Positions 1 to 7,854 of a stretch of 64,000 bases of DNA are shown here, in pieces; position 1 is the stretch's first letter; each line of letters begins with the position of its first letter. The translations under genes and the position numbers were made by a program. Where the stretch lies: positions 124,001 through 188,000 of the forward strand of contig NZ_JAVKGO010000003.1 in NCBI RefSeq assembly GCF_031432315.1, written 5' to 3'. The DNA comes from Serpentinicella sp031432315 (GTDB lineage Bacteria; Bacillota; Clostridia; Peptostreptococcales; Natronincolaceae). Under the pieces are notes generated by a model, which saw only the letters and a list, made by a program, of their open reading frames with translations, did no database searches and had not been told where the DNA came from.

Positions 1-300
1 AAAGTCCTTGCTTCCAATGGAGAGGTATATATTTTAGATGAGCCCTTTAAAGGTTTACACATGGGTTTAAAAAAGCAGGTTATGGACTATATTAGAGAAA
101 AGGTACAAGAAACAAATAAAATGCTTATTTTTATCACCCATGATATCGAAGAAATTTTATATTTAGCAGACCATGTTCACATTGTAGAGGGGCCACCCTT
201 AAAATCAAAAACATACATCAAAATTGACCGATCTAGTGAAACAGTAAAGGGAGAACAAGTAGAAGAGATAAAACAAATACTTAGAGAGAATAGTTACTAA
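1..300 (+). CDS. ABC transporter ATP-binding subunit (3' fragment)
   Basis: The frame is open from base 1, so this is the last 99 codons of a gene that starts outside the window; the ATG at 61 is internal. Visible are a Walker B and D-loop region (YILDEPFKGLH, codons 10-20) and the switch histidine (FITHDIEEIL), followed by a typical end-of-domain VHIVEG. The Walker A and signature motifs are missing because of the window edge. The DEPFKGLH wording resembles small nitrate/sulfonate/taurine-type import ATPases, but substrate cannot be read from this part. It ends 31 bases before the -35 box of the efflux operon. Confidence 0.85.
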   Translation, partial: KVLASNGEVYILDEPFKGLHMGLKKQVMDYIREKVQETNKMLIFITHDIEEILYLADHVHIVEGPPLKSKTYIKIDRSSETVKGEQVEEIKQILRENSY

Positions 301-331
301 AATAAATACAAAAGGTATTTATTAGTAATTG

Positions 332-360
332 TTGATATTTTATAAAATAAAACATATAAT
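332..360 (+). promoter_or_regulatory. Promoter of the RND efflux operon
   Basis: A sigma-A type promoter: TTGATA (332-337), a 17-base spacer, and a perfect TATAAT (355-360). Predicted transcription starts near 367, immediately before the two operator palindromes, so a bound repressor would block initiation or early elongation. Confidence 0.7.
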
Positions 361-369
361 ATAAATTGA

Positions 370-385
370 CTGACCCACGGGTCAG
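370..385. promoter_or_regulatory. TetR-family operator 1 (palindrome)
   Basis: CTGACCC-AC-GGGTCAG, two 7-base arms around a 2-base centre, lying at about +4 to +19 of the predicted transcript. Its core resembles operator 2, and the operon's last gene encodes a TetR repressor, so autoregulation is inferred. Confidence 0.6.
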
Positions 386-403
386 GCTTTATTTTTGCAA
401 GAT

Positions 404-423
404 TAGACTGACTGGTCAGTCTA
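404..423. promoter_or_regulatory. TetR-family operator 2 (palindrome)
   Basis: TAGACTGAC-TG-GTCAGTCTA, 9-base arms around a 2-base centre. The GACTGACNNGTCAGTC pattern is the common form of operators bound by TetR/AcrR regulators. It sits 12 bases before the ribosome binding site of the first efflux gene and 34 bp centre-to-centre from operator 1. Confidence 0.7.
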
Positions 424-447
424 GATATAAAATAGGAGGGACATACA

Positions 448-1647
448 TTGAGAAGAAATATACTAATTTTAGCAGGTTTATTATTGCTAAGCATATCTTT
501 TACAGGTTGTACGAATGTAGAAGGAGATTCATCCGCAATAGAAGAGGATTATGTACCTGTGGAAGTAAGAAGTATAAAAAAAGATAAAATAGCCAATTCC
601 GCTGATTTTAATGGTAGAATTCTTGCTAACAAGGAAGCTCCGGTATTATCACTAACGCCGGGAATGGTTAATAAAGTAAATGTAGAAAACGGTGACTTTG
701 TTGAAAAAGACAGTGTTTTATTTGTGCTAGATCAAACAGAAATAAGAAAAGCGATTGATCAAGCTAAATCAGGGGTTGAAGCAGCTGAAAAAGCCGTAGC
801 ACAAGCAAAAGATGCTGTAAACGAAGCAAGAGAAAATTATGAATCATCTAAGAAAGAACAGGACAATACTGAAAAAAATGAGGAAGATCATGAGGAATTA
901 ACATTAGAATCTTTAAGGGAACAGTTTCAATTTATAGAAGACTCTGCATCTGTTTTAAATAGTGAATTGGCAAAATTCCAACTACAACAAGCTGAAATGG
1001 CGCATCAACAGGCTAAGGGTTATTTAGATCAGGCTAAAGCCGGGTATGAACAGGCAAAGGCTGGTCTTGATGCCACCGTAGTTAAAGCCCCAATTAGTGG
1101 ACTTGTGACAAATTTGAGTGTAATGGAAAACCAATTAGCCACCAATACCCAGCCTGCAGCAATTATTGTTGATATGGCAAGTGTATTTTTACAAGTGCAA
1201 GTTACAGAAGGAATGATTAATCAACTTACTAGGGGACAGGAAGTTTCTGTGACAATACCCTCTGCCAAGGAGGAAGTTATAGTAGGTAATATTGATGATA
1301 TAAGCTATACCCCGGATATGAGAACACAACTTTATTCTGTAAAAGTAAATATATCTAACGAGGAAAATAAGATTAAGCCAGGAATGAGTGGCCGTTTAAC
1401 CCTAGACCTTGATCGTAAAGAGGACGTACTAGTTATTAATCGGGGTGCAGTGTTAGATAAAGATGGTGAAGAAATTGTGTATATCGTTGAAGACAACAAA
1501 GCAGTAGAAAGAAATGTAAAGCTAGGATTAGAGTCAGATCATTATATAGAAGTAATAGATGGACTTAATAAAAATGATAAGGTCATCATCAAAGGACAGC
1601 ACTATGTTGGAGATGGAGAAGTGGTTAAGGTAGTGAGGGGTGAATAG
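448..1647 (+). CDS. RND efflux membrane fusion protein (HlyD/AcrA family lipoprotein)
   Basis: Periplasmic-adaptor-type subunit of an RND efflux pump, here a 399-residue lipoprotein on the outer face of a Gram-positive membrane. Start is TTG, chosen because GGAGGG (435-440) lies 7 bases upstream and the next residues form a signal peptide ending in the lipobox SFTGC. Order: lipoyl-like half (residues about 50-95), a long Ala/Gln/Glu-rich coiled-coil hairpin (about 100-215), the second lipoyl half (VVKAPISGLVTNL), then beta-barrel and C-terminal domains. The pump gene follows after 2 bases and the TetR gene after that, so the three are one operon. Drug or surfactin-like peptide export is typical of the Gram-positive family; the substrate here is unknown. 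Confidence 0.92.
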   Translation: MRRNILILAGLLLLSISFTGCTNVEGDSSAIEEDYVPVEVRSIKKDKIANSADFNGRILANKEAPVLSLTPGMVNKVNVENGDFVEKDSVLFVLDQTEIRKAIDQAKSGVEAAEKAVAQAKDAVNEARENYESSKKEQDNTEKNEEDHEELTLESLREQFQFIEDSASVLNSELAKFQLQQAEMAHQQAKGYLDQAKAGYEQAKAGLDATVVKAPISGLVTNLSVMENQLATNTQPAAIIVDMASVFLQVQVTEGMINQLTRGQEVSVTIPSAKEEVIVGNIDDISYTPDMRTQLYSVKVNISNEENKIKPGMSGRLTLDLDRKEDVLVINRGAVLDKDGEEIVYIVEDNKAVERNVKLGLESDHYIEVIDGLNKNDKVIIKGQHYVGDGEVVKVVRGE

Positions 1648-1649
1648 AT

Positions 1650-4600
1650 ATGAATTTATCAAAATTAGCAGTTAAAAGACCAGTTACTATTTTAATGATG
1701 GTATTAGTCGTTGTGCTACTTGGGTCTATTTCACTAAGTCGACTTCCTATGGACCTTTTACCAGAAATCGAGGTGCCAGTAGCGATTGTAAATACCTCTT
1801 ACTCTGGAGCAGGACCCCACGAAATAGAAAATATGGTTACACGACCAATCGAAAGTGCTGTTGCAACAGTAGATAGTATAGAAAGTGTACATTCTATTTC
1901 ATCAGAAGGAAATTCAATTATAATCGCCCAATTCGATTTTGGTACAGATATGGATTTTGCAACACTAGAAATGAGAGAAAAAGTTGATTTAGTAAAAGGG
2001 TTCCTACCTGATGGGACAACAGATCCTATGGTAATGAAAATAGATCCAAATGCCGCTCCAATTGTTGAATTATCAATAACAGGCGGTAATGATCTAGCCG
2101 CAGTACAGAACTTAAGTGAAGATATTATTAAACCAAGGCTTGAAAGAATAGAAGGGGTAGCCTCGGTTGATGTATCTGGCGGATATTCAAATGTAGTAGA
2201 GATAAATGTAAATCAACAAAGCTTAGAAGGCTACGGTTTAAATATGACACAGCTAACACAGCTTGTAGGTGCTTCAAATTTAAACCTACCTGGAGGAAAT
2301 GTAACCCGAGGGGATCAATCACTGGCAATAAGAACAATGGGTGAATTTAATTCTGTAGAGGAAATTAGAGATATGCCCATAACTTTGCCAACCGGTGGCA
2401 TTATTAAATTAGATGATATTGCAGATGTAAATATTACTTTAGGTGATTTAAATAGTGTATCAAGGACAAATGGGCAAGACAGTATTAATGTTGCTATTCA
2501 AAAACAATCAGGAACCAATACAGTTCAAGTAGCAAGATTAATTCATTCAGAAATTGAAGCCCTTCAAAGCGAATATACGAATATTAATATCATTACAGTT
2601 TTTGATCAATCATTTTTTATAACAGAAGCCATTGATAATGTATTTAAAAATGCAATATTTGGGGCATTATTAGCTGTTTTAATATTGTATCTATTTTTAA
2701 GAAACATAGGTACAACCTTAATTATAGGGACATCTATACCTGTATCTGTGGTTGCGACCTTTATATTGCTGTACTTTAATGGAATTACATTAAACCTAAT
2801 GACCTTAGGGGGATTAGCCCTTGGTATTGGAATGTTAGTGGATAATGCAATTGTTGTTTTAGAAAATATATACCGTTTTAGAACCGAAGGCCATTCGAAA
2901 ACCGAGGCAGCGGTTAAAGGTGCTTCAGAAGTTGCTATGGCAGTAACTGCATCTACATTGACAACAGTAGCTGTTTTTATCCCAATTGTATTTGTTGAAG
3001 GGATTACATCCATTATATTTAAAGAACTAGCCTTGACAGTTACATTATCATTAACAGCATCATTGATTGTATCCTTAACTTTAATACCTATGTTGTCATC
3101 CAAGATACTCAAAGATGAAAACATTGTAAACAATCAAAAAGAAAAAAGAAAAAGATTTAGTGTTATTTTTAATGCTTTTGATAAGTTTTTCAGTGCTGTA
3201 GAAAATCGATATAAAAAAGTATTAAGCTGGAGCTTAGTTTATAGAAAGAGCACAGTATTCATTGCGGTACTCGTATTTTTAAGTAGTATGGGATCCATAT
3301 TTTTAATAGGAGCAGAATTCTTCCCGCCTATAGATGAAGGACAAATAAATATTGATGTAAATTTACCATTAGGCTCCCAGCAACATCAAGTGAATGAAGT
3401 CATTTTAGAAATTGAAGAAGAAATTGAATCTATTAATTATGTAGACACGGTGTTCTCCGGTATTAATGCCGGTGGCGGATTTAATATGGGTGGGAATGTT
3501 AATAATCGAGGAAGAATGACATTAACCTTAGTGCCAATGAGTGAACGTAGTAAAAGTACAGGAGAAGTAGCAGAGGAAGTAAGAGGGATGGTTAGAGATA
3601 TCCCCGGTGCGGAAATTAGTGTCTATGAAGCTAGTGATATGATGATGGGCATTGGTGGAGATCCTGTGAGTATCAGCGTAAAAGGAGAAAGTCTAGAAAC
3701 CTTAGAAATGATTACACAAGACTTTAGAAGTCTAATTGAAGGAGTAGATGGTACTTCAGAAGTAAGTACAAGCTTTAGTGAAGGTACACCTGAAGTACGG
3801 GTATATGTTAATAAAAATCAGGCAGCAAATTATGGTTTAACCGCCGCTCAAATAGGAAATGAAATCAGAAACGCTACATCTGGTATAACAGCTACAAGAT
3901 TTAACTATGGTGGTGCGGAGATTGATGTTGTTATTAGAGGGATGGATAATGCTAGTGAAAGTTTATCTAAACTACAACAAGTAGGTATTCCTACTCCTAT
4001 GGGTGGAAATGTGCCTTTAGATATTGTAAGTAATATACAAATAGAAAGAGGCCCAATTCAAATAACAAGAGAAGACCAGCAAAGAGTCGTTACAGTAAGC
4101 AGTCAGATAACAGATAGAGATCTAAGAAGTGTTACTTCAGATATAGAAAGGGAAATAGAAAAGTATGATATGCCCGATGGATATTTCTATGAATTTGGAG
4201 GACAAAATGAAGAATTAGATAAGGCAATTTCTGATTTAATGTTAGCCTTTATTTTAGCCGTTGTTTTAATTTACATGGTTTTAGCCGCCCAATTTGAATC
4301 ATTGGTGCATCCATTTACTATTATACTATCTGTACCCCTTGCATTTTCCGGGGGCCTATTAGGTCTATTAGTGACAGGTAGAACACTAAATGTACCTGCC
4401 CTTATTGGTGTAATTATACTAGCCGGTATTGTTGTAAACAATGCGATTGTATTAGTAGACTATATCAATACTTTAAGAAAAGAAGGAAAAGAAAGAACCG
4501 ATGCAATTATATCCGCAGGTCCGGTTAGGCTTCGACCGATATTAATGACGACATTGACAACTGCCTTAGGGTTATTTCCGTTAGCTCTTGGAATTGGTGA

Positions 4601-4763
4601 AGGTGCAGAGGTGCAAGCACCTATGGCAACAGTAGTAATTGGTGGATTAATACTTTCTACGCTTTTAACCCTAGTATTAATACCTGTTGTATATACGCTA
4701 ATAGATGATTTGTCAATTAAAATGAGAAATCTAATAAACCGTGATACAAATATTGGGGTATAG
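1650..4763 (+). CDS. RND family efflux transporter permease (SwrC/AcrB-like)
   Basis: Inner-membrane proton-driven exporter, 1037 residues, the usual length. Twelve membrane segments in the RND pattern: one at residues 12-30, a cluster at about 330-480, one near 530, and a cluster at 860-1020, with two large extracytoplasmic loops between. The TM4 motif reads GMLVDNAIVVLENI and the TM10 motif GIVVNNAIVLVDYI. The second Asp of the AcrB DD pair is therefore Asn and the AcrB TM10 lysine is replaced by Asn, as I recall for SwrC/YerP-like pumps. There are 2 bases between the fusion-protein stop and this ATG. Substrate is not predictable. Confidence 0.93.
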   Translation: MNLSKLAVKRPVTILMMVLVVVLLGSISLSRLPMDLLPEIEVPVAIVNTSYSGAGPHEIENMVTRPIESAVATVDSIESVHSISSEGNSIIIAQFDFGTDMDFATLEMREKVDLVKGFLPDGTTDPMVMKIDPNAAPIVELSITGGNDLAAVQNLSEDIIKPRLERIEGVASVDVSGGYSNVVEINVNQQSLEGYGLNMTQLTQLVGASNLNLPGGNVTRGDQSLAIRTMGEFNSVEEIRDMPITLPTGGIIKLDDIADVNITLGDLNSVSRTNGQDSINVAIQKQSGTNTVQVARLIHSEIEALQSEYTNINIITVFDQSFFITEAIDNVFKNAIFGALLAVLILYLFLRNIGTTLIIGTSIPVSVVATFILLYFNGITLNLMTLGGLALGIGMLVDNAIVVLENIYRFRTEGHSKTEAAVKGASEVAMAVTASTLTTVAVFIPIVFVEGITSIIFKELALTVTLSLTASLIVSLTLIPMLSSKILKDENIVNNQKEKRKRFSVIFNAFDKFFSAVENRYKKVLSWSLVYRKSTVFIAVLVFLSSMGSIFLIGAEFFPPIDEGQINIDVNLPLGSQQHQVNEVILEIEEEIESINYVDTVFSGINAGGGFNMGGNVNNRGRMTLTLVPMSERSKSTGEVAEEVRGMVRDIPGAEISVYEASDMMMGIGGDPVSISVKGESLETLEMITQDFRSLIEGVDGTSEVSTSFSEGTPEVRVYVNKNQAANYGLTAAQIGNEIRNATSGITATRFNYGGAEIDVVIRGMDNASESLSKLQQVGIPTPMGGNVPLDIVSNIQIERGPIQITREDQQRVVTVSSQITDRDLRSVTSDIEREIEKYDMPDGYFYEFGGQNEELDKAISDLMLAFILAVVLIYMVLAAQFESLVHPFTIILSVPLAFSGGLLGLLVTGRTLNVPALIGVIILAGIVVNNAIVLVDYINTLRKEGKERTDAIISAGPVRLRPILMTTLTTALGLFPLALGIGEGAEVQAPMATVVIGGLILSTLLTLVLIPVVYTLIDDLSIKMRNLINRDTNIGV

Positions 4764-4781
4764 CAATAGGAGGTGTTAAAT

Positions 4782-5360
4782 ATGTCAAAGATAAAAAGAG
4801 AAGAAGAAATTTTACAAGGTGCAATTAAAGTATTTAGCCAATATGGATTTTATAAAGCGAAAATGGAAGACATCGCAAAAGAAGCTGGCGTAGGAAAAGG
4901 AACAGTATATGAGTATTATGCTAGCAAAGAGGAACTATTTCATAAAATGGTTGACTATGTGGTGAATAATTATATAGAAGCAGCTAGTAGTACAGTAAAT
5001 AATGAAAAAACATTAAAGGATAAACTGATCACATTTGCTCAACATCATGGAAGTTTTATCAAAGAGCATATGGATATGGTAGACAGTATTTTATCAAATC
5101 CCAGTGCTGTTTCTAAAGAGTTTAAAGTGTATATTGAAGAAAGTCAGGATCGGTTCTTTGAATTTTTTAATCAAATAATTGAGGGAGCAAAAGCAAATGG
5201 AGAGATACGAGAAGATATCGACACCTATTCAATGGCATTAACCATTGTAGGCGCGATTAACCAGTATTATGGGAAAAGGATTGTTTGTGATAAAGAAGAT
5301 ATAGACAATATAGACCCAGATTCAATCATAAGGATTATTCTCGACGGCATAGCAAGATAA
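4782..5360 (+). CDS. TetR/AcrR family repressor of the efflux operon
   Basis: DNA-binding repressor, 192 residues. A TetR helix-turn-helix occupies residues 8-50 (AIKVFSQYGFYKAKMEDIAK, then GVGKGTVYEYYASKEEL). The remainder is the all-helical ligand/dimer domain. Start ATG 4782 is preferred over an in-frame GTG at 4773 because AGGAGGT (4768-4774) overlaps that GTG and sits 7 bases before the ATG. It is the third gene of the efflux operon, 18 bases after the pump stop, and the operon leader carries two TetR-type palindromes, so it probably represses its own transcript and is released by a pump substrate. Confidence 0.9.
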   Translation: MSKIKREEEILQGAIKVFSQYGFYKAKMEDIAKEAGVGKGTVYEYYASKEELFHKMVDYVVNNYIEAASSTVNNEKTLKDKLITFAQHHGSFIKEHMDMVDSILSNPSAVSKEFKVYIEESQDRFFEFFNQIIEGAKANGEIREDIDTYSMALTIVGAINQYYGKRIVCDKEDIDNIDPDSIIRIILDGIAR

Positions 5361-5371
5361 TTAATGAAACA

Positions 5372-5419
5372 AAAATAGGCTGCGCTAAAGTCTTTAACGA
5401 CTTTGTCGCAGCCTATTTT
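5372..5419 (+). terminator. Terminator of the efflux operon
   Basis: 13-base arms AAAATAGGCTGCG (5372-5384) and CGCAGCCTATTTT (5407-5419), with a second inner stem AAAGTC/GACTTT. The 3' arm itself supplies the T run. Confidence 0.85.
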
Positions 5420-5461
5420 ATCTATTTAAATTTAACCAGGAATCATGTATAATGAAATGGT

Positions 5462-5475
5462 GTGCAATCTTGCAC
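5462..5475. promoter_or_regulatory. Small palindrome in the leader of the yczE-like gene
   Basis: GTGCAA-TC-TTGCAC lies 8 bases after a TATAAT (5448-5453) and just before the ribosome binding site of the next gene. It could be an operator. No regulator gene is adjacent. Confidence 0.3.
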
Positions 5476-5495
5476 TTAGAAAGTGGGGTTTTTTC

Positions 5496-6209
5496 ATGAA
5501 AGAAGAAATTGTAGATAAAAATAAAGTAGTTAAAGAGGTTTTGTTAAGGATCGTAAAGCTTAACATTGGCCTCTTTTTATACGCTGTCGGGATTGTAATG
5601 GCCATTGAAGCAGAATTAGGGTTAGGGCCTTGGGATGTTTTTCATCAGGGTTTAGCAAATATAATGGGCATTACAATTGGTCAAGCGAGTATAATCGTAG
5701 GTTTTGTACTAGTCGTTGCCAATAGTTTTTTCGGAGAACGACTTGGTTGGGGCACAATTACAAATATGATATTTATTGGTCTCTATATTGACTTATTAAT
5801 GTTTTTAGAAGCAATACCTGTTTTTTCAAGCTTTTTACCAAGCTTAATAATGATGTTATCAGGACTATTTGTCATCGGGGTAGCTAGTTATTTCTATATT
5901 GGTGCTGGTTTTGGAACAGGGCCAAGGGATGGGCTAATGGTGGTGCTTAGAAAACGCACAAATAAATCAGTACGATTTATACGTAATAGTATAGAGGTTA
6001 CTGCATCAGTCATTGGTTATCTTTTAGGCGGAACTGTTGGTCTTGGAACAGTGGTTATTGCATTTTCTATAGGTTACTTCGTACAGTTTGCCTTTAAGCT
6101 ATTTAAATTTGACATTAGTGCAGTAGAGCACAGATTTATTGATCAAGATTTAGCTTATTTAAAAAAGATATTAAAAAATAAAAAAAATGATGCACACCAT
6201 ACACTGTAG
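5496..6209 (+). CDS. YczE/YyaS/YitT-family integral membrane protein
   Basis: Membrane protein of 237 residues with five to six hydrophobic segments. The family signature LGLGPWDVFHQGL follows the first segment and GTGPRDGLMV lies in the second half, the internal duplication typical of YczE-like proteins. Biochemical role is unknown; a B. subtilis relative affects lipopeptide antibiotic production. I start at ATG 5496: a longer frame opens at 5445, but that ATG overlaps the TATAAT box (5448-5453), while AAGTGGGG precedes 5496. Followed by a hairpin and a metallo-hydrolase gene on the same strand. Confidence 0.75.
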   Translation: MKEEIVDKNKVVKEVLLRIVKLNIGLFLYAVGIVMAIEAELGLGPWDVFHQGLANIMGITIGQASIIVGFVLVVANSFFGERLGWGTITNMIFIGLYIDLLMFLEAIPVFSSFLPSLIMMLSGLFVIGVASYFYIGAGFGTGPRDGLMVVLRKRTNKSVRFIRNSIEVTASVIGYLLGGTVGLGTVVIAFSIGYFVQFAFKLFKFDISAVEHRFIDQDLAYLKKILKNKKNDAHHTL

Positions 6210-6230
6210 TACTATTGAAGGAATGATCAA

Positions 6231-6264
6231 TGAGGAAATTGCACAAATAGATGCTATTTCCTCA
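6231..6264 (+). terminator. Hairpin between yczE-like gene and metallo-hydrolase gene
   Basis: TGAGGAAAT (6231-6239) pairs with ATTTCCTCA (6256-6264). There is no strong T run, so it may be an attenuator or RNA-stabilising stem. The same TGAGGAAA/TTTCCTCA sequence recurs at 7277-7302 and at both ends of the 7455-7800 element. Confidence 0.4.
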
Positions 6265-6287
6265 AATATATAAAATGGGGTGAGAAG

Positions 6288-7259
6288 ATGTTAAAAAAAC
6301 TATACGAAAATATATATTTAAACGAGATTCCACTACCGAAAAGTCCGCTAAAAGGGCTAAATAGTTACATAATTACTTCAGAGGACAGAAATTTAATTAT
6401 TGATACTGGCTTTAGCCACCCAGAAGTCGAAGCTTCCTTTATGAAAGGGATAAAAGAACTAGGCCTTGACCTAAACAAAACAGACTTGTTAGTGACCCAT
6501 CTACATTCAGATCATACGGGACTAGCAGCGAAGCTTCACAAAGAGGGTATGAAAGTTTATGCAGGAAGTATCGATGGCAAGCTAATTAATGAAATGACAA
6601 CGAACCAATATTGGGAAAGGTTTAATGATTATAAAGTCATGTTTGATTTGGAAAAGGATAATGTCTCCTTTGATAATCATCCAGGGTATTTATATTGTCC
6701 AAAGGACCCCATTAATTTTGAATACTTAGAAGAAAATGATACCCTAAAAATAGGAAACTATACCTTTGAAATCCTTAACATACCGGGACATACACCAGGG
6801 CATATTGCACTCTATGAAAAAGAACATAAACTATTCTTTTGTGGAGATCACATTTTAGGGAAGATTACGCCGAATATAACTTTTTGGGGCTTTGATGAAG
6901 AAATTCTTTCCGTATATTTTGAGAGTCTGAAAAAAGTTTATGACTATAAAATAGACTACTTATTTACAGCCCATAGAGAGATTATAAGAGATCATAAAAA
7001 GAGAATTGATGAACTACTGGAACATCATCAAATGCGGTTGGAAGAAATCTTAAACATAATAAAGGATCATAAAACATCAGTGAGGGATACCGCAGCAAAA
7101 ATGCACTGGGAGTTAAGATGTAACGGCTGGGATGAATTTCCTTCACCACAAAAGTGGTTTGCAACTGGTGAAGCAATGGCGCACCTAGAGCACTTAGTTG
7201 CCATAAAAAAAGCTACTAAAACAGTAGAAAATGAAGTTTTATACTATCAAGGGTTATAA
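6288..7259 (+). CDS. Metallo-beta-lactamase-fold hydrolase
   Basis: 323-residue cytoplasmic hydrolase. The zinc-binding signature is HLHSDH (His71, His73, Asp75, His76), followed by GHTPGHIALY (third-ligand His), FFCGDHILG (bridging Asp) and TAHREI (final His), all in glyoxalase-II/RNase Z-fold order. A C-terminal winged-helix-like extension (about 250-320) matches the MBL-fold group sometimes annotated as LACTB2-like hydrolases. ATG 6288 has GGGGTGAG 4 bases upstream. The natural substrate cannot be read from sequence; thioester or lactone hydrolysis are candidates. Confidence 0.88.
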   Translation: MLKKLYENIYLNEIPLPKSPLKGLNSYIITSEDRNLIIDTGFSHPEVEASFMKGIKELGLDLNKTDLLVTHLHSDHTGLAAKLHKEGMKVYAGSIDGKLINEMTTNQYWERFNDYKVMFDLEKDNVSFDNHPGYLYCPKDPINFEYLEENDTLKIGNYTFEILNIPGHTPGHIALYEKEHKLFFCGDHILGKITPNITFWGFDEEILSVYFESLKKVYDYKIDYLFTAHREIIRDHKKRIDELLEHHQMRLEEILNIIKDHKTSVRDTAAKMHWELRCNGWDEFPSPQKWFATGEAMAHLEHLVAIKKATKTVENEVLYYQGL

Positions 7260-7273
7260 AAATAGCTTTAAAT

Positions 7274-7305
7274 TAAGTGAGGAAACTATGTAATTTCCTC
7301 ACTTA
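7274..7305 (+). terminator. Hairpin after the metallo-hydrolase gene
   Basis: Perfect 12-base arms TAAGTGAGGAAA (7274-7285) and TTTCCTCACTTA (7294-7305), 15 bases after the stop. Weak T run, so termination is probable rather than certain. Confidence 0.55.
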
Positions 7306-7454
7306 CCAAATTAAAATAAATAACAATTTTTACTTATATAAGTTAAACAATATGGGTTTAACGTTTCTACCGAACTACCGTAAAAAGTTGTAGGCTATAA
7401 GTTGTATAGTTATATTTACTCAGTTAAAAATGTAATTTTACCATATAACTATAT

Positions 7455-7800
7455 AACTGAGGAAATTGTATAATTACATTATTAAAGATTTTCATAGAAT
7501 AAATATACAAAATAGCGACGGAGTCGCTTTCGCTAGGAAACCCTAGGTTTCCTTCGACAACAGCAAAGCTGTCTGAGCACCTTCCTTAGTACGGGCAGGA
7601 GATTTCATCCCCTACAACCCCTATTTATATAGTAAGAAAACACTATTTTCTTACTATATAAATGTTACCTGAGGTCGCGCCTCATTTGTTGACTTGTCTC
7701 ATTGAATTTATAGCGAAAAAATAAGTCAACAAATTCGAAGCAGGGAAGGTATATTTTTTATATTTATTCGTCTAAATTTAATTATACAGTTTCCTCAACT
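7455..7800. mobile_element. MITE-like palindromic element without coding capacity
   Basis: 346 bases bounded by imperfect inverted repeats. The left end TGAGGAAATTGTATAATTA (7458-7476) matches the complement of the right end (7779-7797) at 18 of 19 positions, and a second matching pair GAATAAATATA lies at 7497-7507 and 7759-7769. Inside are successive perfect stems: AGCGAC/GTCGCT (7514-7528), AGGAAACC/GGTTTCCT (7535-7553), ACAGC/GCTGT (7560-7572), a 17-base stem with 5-base loop (7624-7662), TGAGG/CCTCA (about 7669-7684) and a 12-base stem (7684-7695 with 7723-7734). No ORF is present. It fills most of the 595-base gap between the metallo-hydrolase and FAD genes. Transposase-mobilised origin is inference; no target-site duplication was established. 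Confidence 0.45.
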
Positions 7801-7854
7801 ACAATTATTACTTTTACTTATAAACATACATTAACTATATTGGGAGTGATTCGG

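Noticed and set aside
2606..3133. 175-residue minus-strand ORF
   Set aside because: It lies wholly inside the RND pump gene on the other strand, has no ribosome site and low-complexity composition; a shadow frame.
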